NCBI RefSeq assembly: GCF_900156735.1
Contig: NZ_FTOL01000004.1
Span: 310,001 to 374,000, forward strand
Reading direction: 5' to 3'
DNA from: Chryseobacterium ureilyticum
Lineage (GTDB): Bacteria > Bacteroidota > Bacteroidia > Flavobacteriales > Weeksellaceae
Length of the DNA stretch: 64,000 nucleotides
Part shown: piece after piece, positions 62,223-64,000 of the stretch
Position numbering within the stretch: position 1 is the first letter of the stretch
Layout: each line of letters starts with the position of its first letter
Translations under genes and position numbers: made by a program
The notes under the pieces: model-generated
Databases searched by the model: none
What the model was told of the DNA's origin: nothing
What the model saw: only the letters and a program-made list of their open reading frames with translations

Positions 62223-63872
62223 TTATTTCCTCGCTACTCTCAACAGAAGTATTACGATTAAAATCATTGAAAATACAAATCCCAAAACAGCTACAAGAGA
62301 TAACTCTCCTATTCTTGGTCCTGATTCCGAAACAAAAACAATAGCGGTCGCGATAATATTCGCTCCCAGAATCATTGCAAGAATCAGATTAATAATACTG
62401 GATTTTATTAGCTGATTGGTCTTTTCTATATTTTTAATTTCACTGGAAACGGTGAACTTATTTTCATCAAGTTTTTGAAGAACAGATCGAAGTTCTTTAG
62501 GAATTTCATCCACATTATCCGTGAAATTCATCATACGGTCCATTCCCGTTTTTAAAAGATTTTTCGGGCTGATTTTTTTGGTGAAAATTTTCTTCGTGTA
62601 AGGATGGAGACTTTTTACAATATCAAGATCAGGATTGATGTTTCTTCCCACTCCTTCTATCAGGCTGATTCCTTTAAATAAAAGATAAAAATAGTCTGGC
62701 ATATAAAGTCTGTTATCCTTTAAAATATCTTTCATTTTATTGATAATAACCTGAACATTAATATCCTGTAATGAAGAACTATGTACAAAATTCAGAATAT
62801 CTTCCACATCACTTTCAAATCTCCTTTCGTCAGGAATCTCATAGCTTATTGCCATTTTTTTAAGATAACGGACAATTTTATGAGGATTTTTCGCAACAAA
62901 ACTTACAATAAGATTTTCAAGGATTTCTTTATCATTCGGTTGAATTTTTCCTACGGCACCAAAATCAATGAAAACAATTCTTCCATCTTTTTTCACTAAA
63001 ATATTTCCTGCATGCGGGTCGGCATGGAAAAAACCGTAATCTAAAATTTGAGAAACAAAAAGTCTTAACCCAGTTTCAGAAACCTTTACAGGATCAATAT
63101 CATTTGCCAGAAGAACAGATTTATCCGTTACTTTGATCCCATCGATAAACTCCATACAAAGAATATTATTATTGGAAAATTCTTCATATATTTTAGGAAC
63201 GTAGGTTTCTTTATTATTTTTAAAATTAAGACGAAACTGCTGAATATTATTTCTCTCATTGGTAAGGGAAACTTCCTCCAACAATGATCTTTCGAAAGTA
63301 GAAATCGCCTGCTTCAGATTCAGCTTTTCTCCTATTTCTGAGTAAGCGGATATTAATTTTTCAATGTCTTTGATTAACAATAGATCATCTTCAATGACAG
63401 ATTGTACATCAGGTTTTCTGAGTTTTAAAATAACCGGACTTCCATCCAGCAGAACTCCTTTATATACCTGAGCAATAGAAGCCGTAGCTAAAGGCTCTTT
63501 CTGAATTTCCAGAAAATGATCTTTCACAGAAATATTGAATTCGCTTTCCAGCGCCTCATGTACATCCATGTCTACAGTTTCTACTTTATCCTGCAATTTT
63601 TGCAACTCCTGAATAAGTTCTGGTGGCAAAAGATCTTCTCTATTGCTGAATGTCTGTCCTAATTTCACAAAAGTAGGTCCCAGCTCTTCCAATGCAAGTC
63701 TTATTCTTTCGTAAACTGTTCCTTTTGAAATAATTTCATCTGAATTGACAGAGGTTTCTTCTTGCTTATTTCCGCCATTCATCCTTGCTAAAAGGTCTTT
63801 AAAGCCATATTTGCTTAATACGGAAATCAGTCTTGCGGATCTTTTCAGTTTTCTTTGTTGCTTATCAAACAT
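62223..63872 (-). CDS. ABC1/AarF/UbiB-family kinase-like protein
   Basis: The 549-residue protein has the family signatures GPTFVKLGQTFSNREDLLP (the KxGQ motif) near residue 68, the Ala-rich ATASIAQVYKG, a lysine in VILKLRKP, DPHAGNI in the catalytic-loop position, and FIDFGAVGKI. Two membrane helices close the protein (about 495-545). UbiB-type proteins support ubiquinone or menaquinone production by a non-canonical kinase activity. Its role here is probably quinone metabolism, from family only. Confidence 0.92.
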   Translation of the reverse strand: MFDKQQRKLKRSARLISVLSKYGFKDLLARMNGGNKQEETSVNSDEIISKGTVYERIRLALEELGPTFVKLGQTFSNREDLLPPELIQELQKLQDKVETVDMDVHEALESEFNISVKDHFLEIQKEPLATASIAQVYKGVLLDGSPVILKLRKPDVQSVIEDDLLLIKDIEKLISAYSEIGEKLNLKQAISTFERSLLEEVSLTNERNNIQQFRLNFKNNKETYVPKIYEEFSNNNILCMEFIDGIKVTDKSVLLANDIDPVKVSETGLRLFVSQILDYGFFHADPHAGNILVKKDGRIVFIDFGAVGKIQPNDKEILENLIVSFVAKNPHKIVRYLKKMAISYEIPDERRFESDVEDILNFVHSSSLQDINVQVIINKMKDILKDNRLYMPDYFYLLFKGISLIEGVGRNINPDLDIVKSLHPYTKKIFTKKISPKNLLKTGMDRMMNFTDNVDEIPKELRSVLQKLDENKFTVSSEIKNIEKTNQLIKSSIINLILAMILGANIIATAIVFVSESGPRIGELSLVAVLGFVFSMILIVILLLRVARK

Positions 63873-64000
63873 AGTGTATTAATAGTAGGTGCAATTTACT
63901 CCAAAAACTGTTCCTAATGCTATTTTTACCTGAGTTTGGAGTAAGAAAGGTAGGGTTAAGTAGCTAGAAGTTGGAAGCCAGCGACTGGAACTTACTTTAG
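63873..64000. other. Right-edge spacer
   Basis: No gene is seen. The last ~50 bases (AAGTAGCTAGAAGTTGGAAG) look like low-complexity intergenic sequence, similar in style to 16520-16560. Confidence 0.4.

Noticed and set aside
1..64000. CRISPR arrays, tRNA or rRNA genes and insertion sequences
   Set aside because: No repeat-spacer pattern, no cloverleaf or ribosomal sequence I could recognise, and no transposase frame.

Overview
The window looks like a chromosome segment of a Flavobacteriia bacterium, most likely Chryseobacterium or a close relative. Base composition is AT-rich. Two secreted enzymes end in type IX secretion (T9SS) sorting domains. SecD and SecF are fused. Few genes have a Shine-Dalgarno site, and many have the Bacteroidetes -7 promoter box TAnnTTTG a short distance upstream. 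The genus is inferred from protein character, not from a marker gene. I recognised no rRNA, tRNA, CRISPR array or insertion sequence.

Layout. 1-11081: a short-chain acid uptake and activation block, consisting of porin, MHS-type transporter, two small membrane proteins, a sodium/solute symporter-histidine kinase fusion, a receiver-only response regulator, PrpE-like propionyl-CoA synthetase and acetyl-CoA synthetase. 11486-22913: mostly housekeeping genes (Rel/SpoT, NhaA, YihY, RlmH, TrmL, a TatA-PAP2-TPR operon, a lipoprotein, arylamine N-acetyltransferase, a TCR/Tet-type MFS pump). 23187-29778: an accessory island with a LysM-like protein, a DUF4280 PAAR-like protein, a 929-residue effector carrying peptidoglycan-binding, M15-like peptidase and lysozyme-like regions, two related lipoproteins, and debris of at least one more gene. 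29888-44866: SecDF, a T9SS-exported sugar dehydrogenase, HemN, a beta-propeller protein, an APC permease, PnuC, an Asn-rich lipoprotein, DapF, MltG and a TonB-dependent receptor. 44912-48758: a five-gene sugar/surface-polymer operon on the minus strand. 48855-64000: a T9SS subtilase, PEP carboxylase, a Crp/Fnr regulator, a second-type peptide deformylase, LpdA divergent from an HxlR regulator across a long perfect inverted repeat, a YqhD-like alcohol dehydrogenase, a lipocalin-like lipoprotein, an SGNH hydrolase, a DEAD-box helicase, a secreted protein and an ABC1/UbiB-family kinase.

How the genes work together. In the first block, porin and transporters bring in small carboxylates, the symporter-kinase probably senses them, and the two synthetases convert them to acyl-CoA. 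The 23-30 kb island reads as a type VI secretion (subtype iii) or related contractile-injection cargo cassette: spike/adaptor proteins, a wall-degrading effector without a signal peptide, and periplasm-facing lipoproteins placed where immunity proteins would be. This is the best candidate in the window for an incompletely described system. The function of the lipoproteins and the delivery machine are inferred; no structural injection genes lie inside the window.
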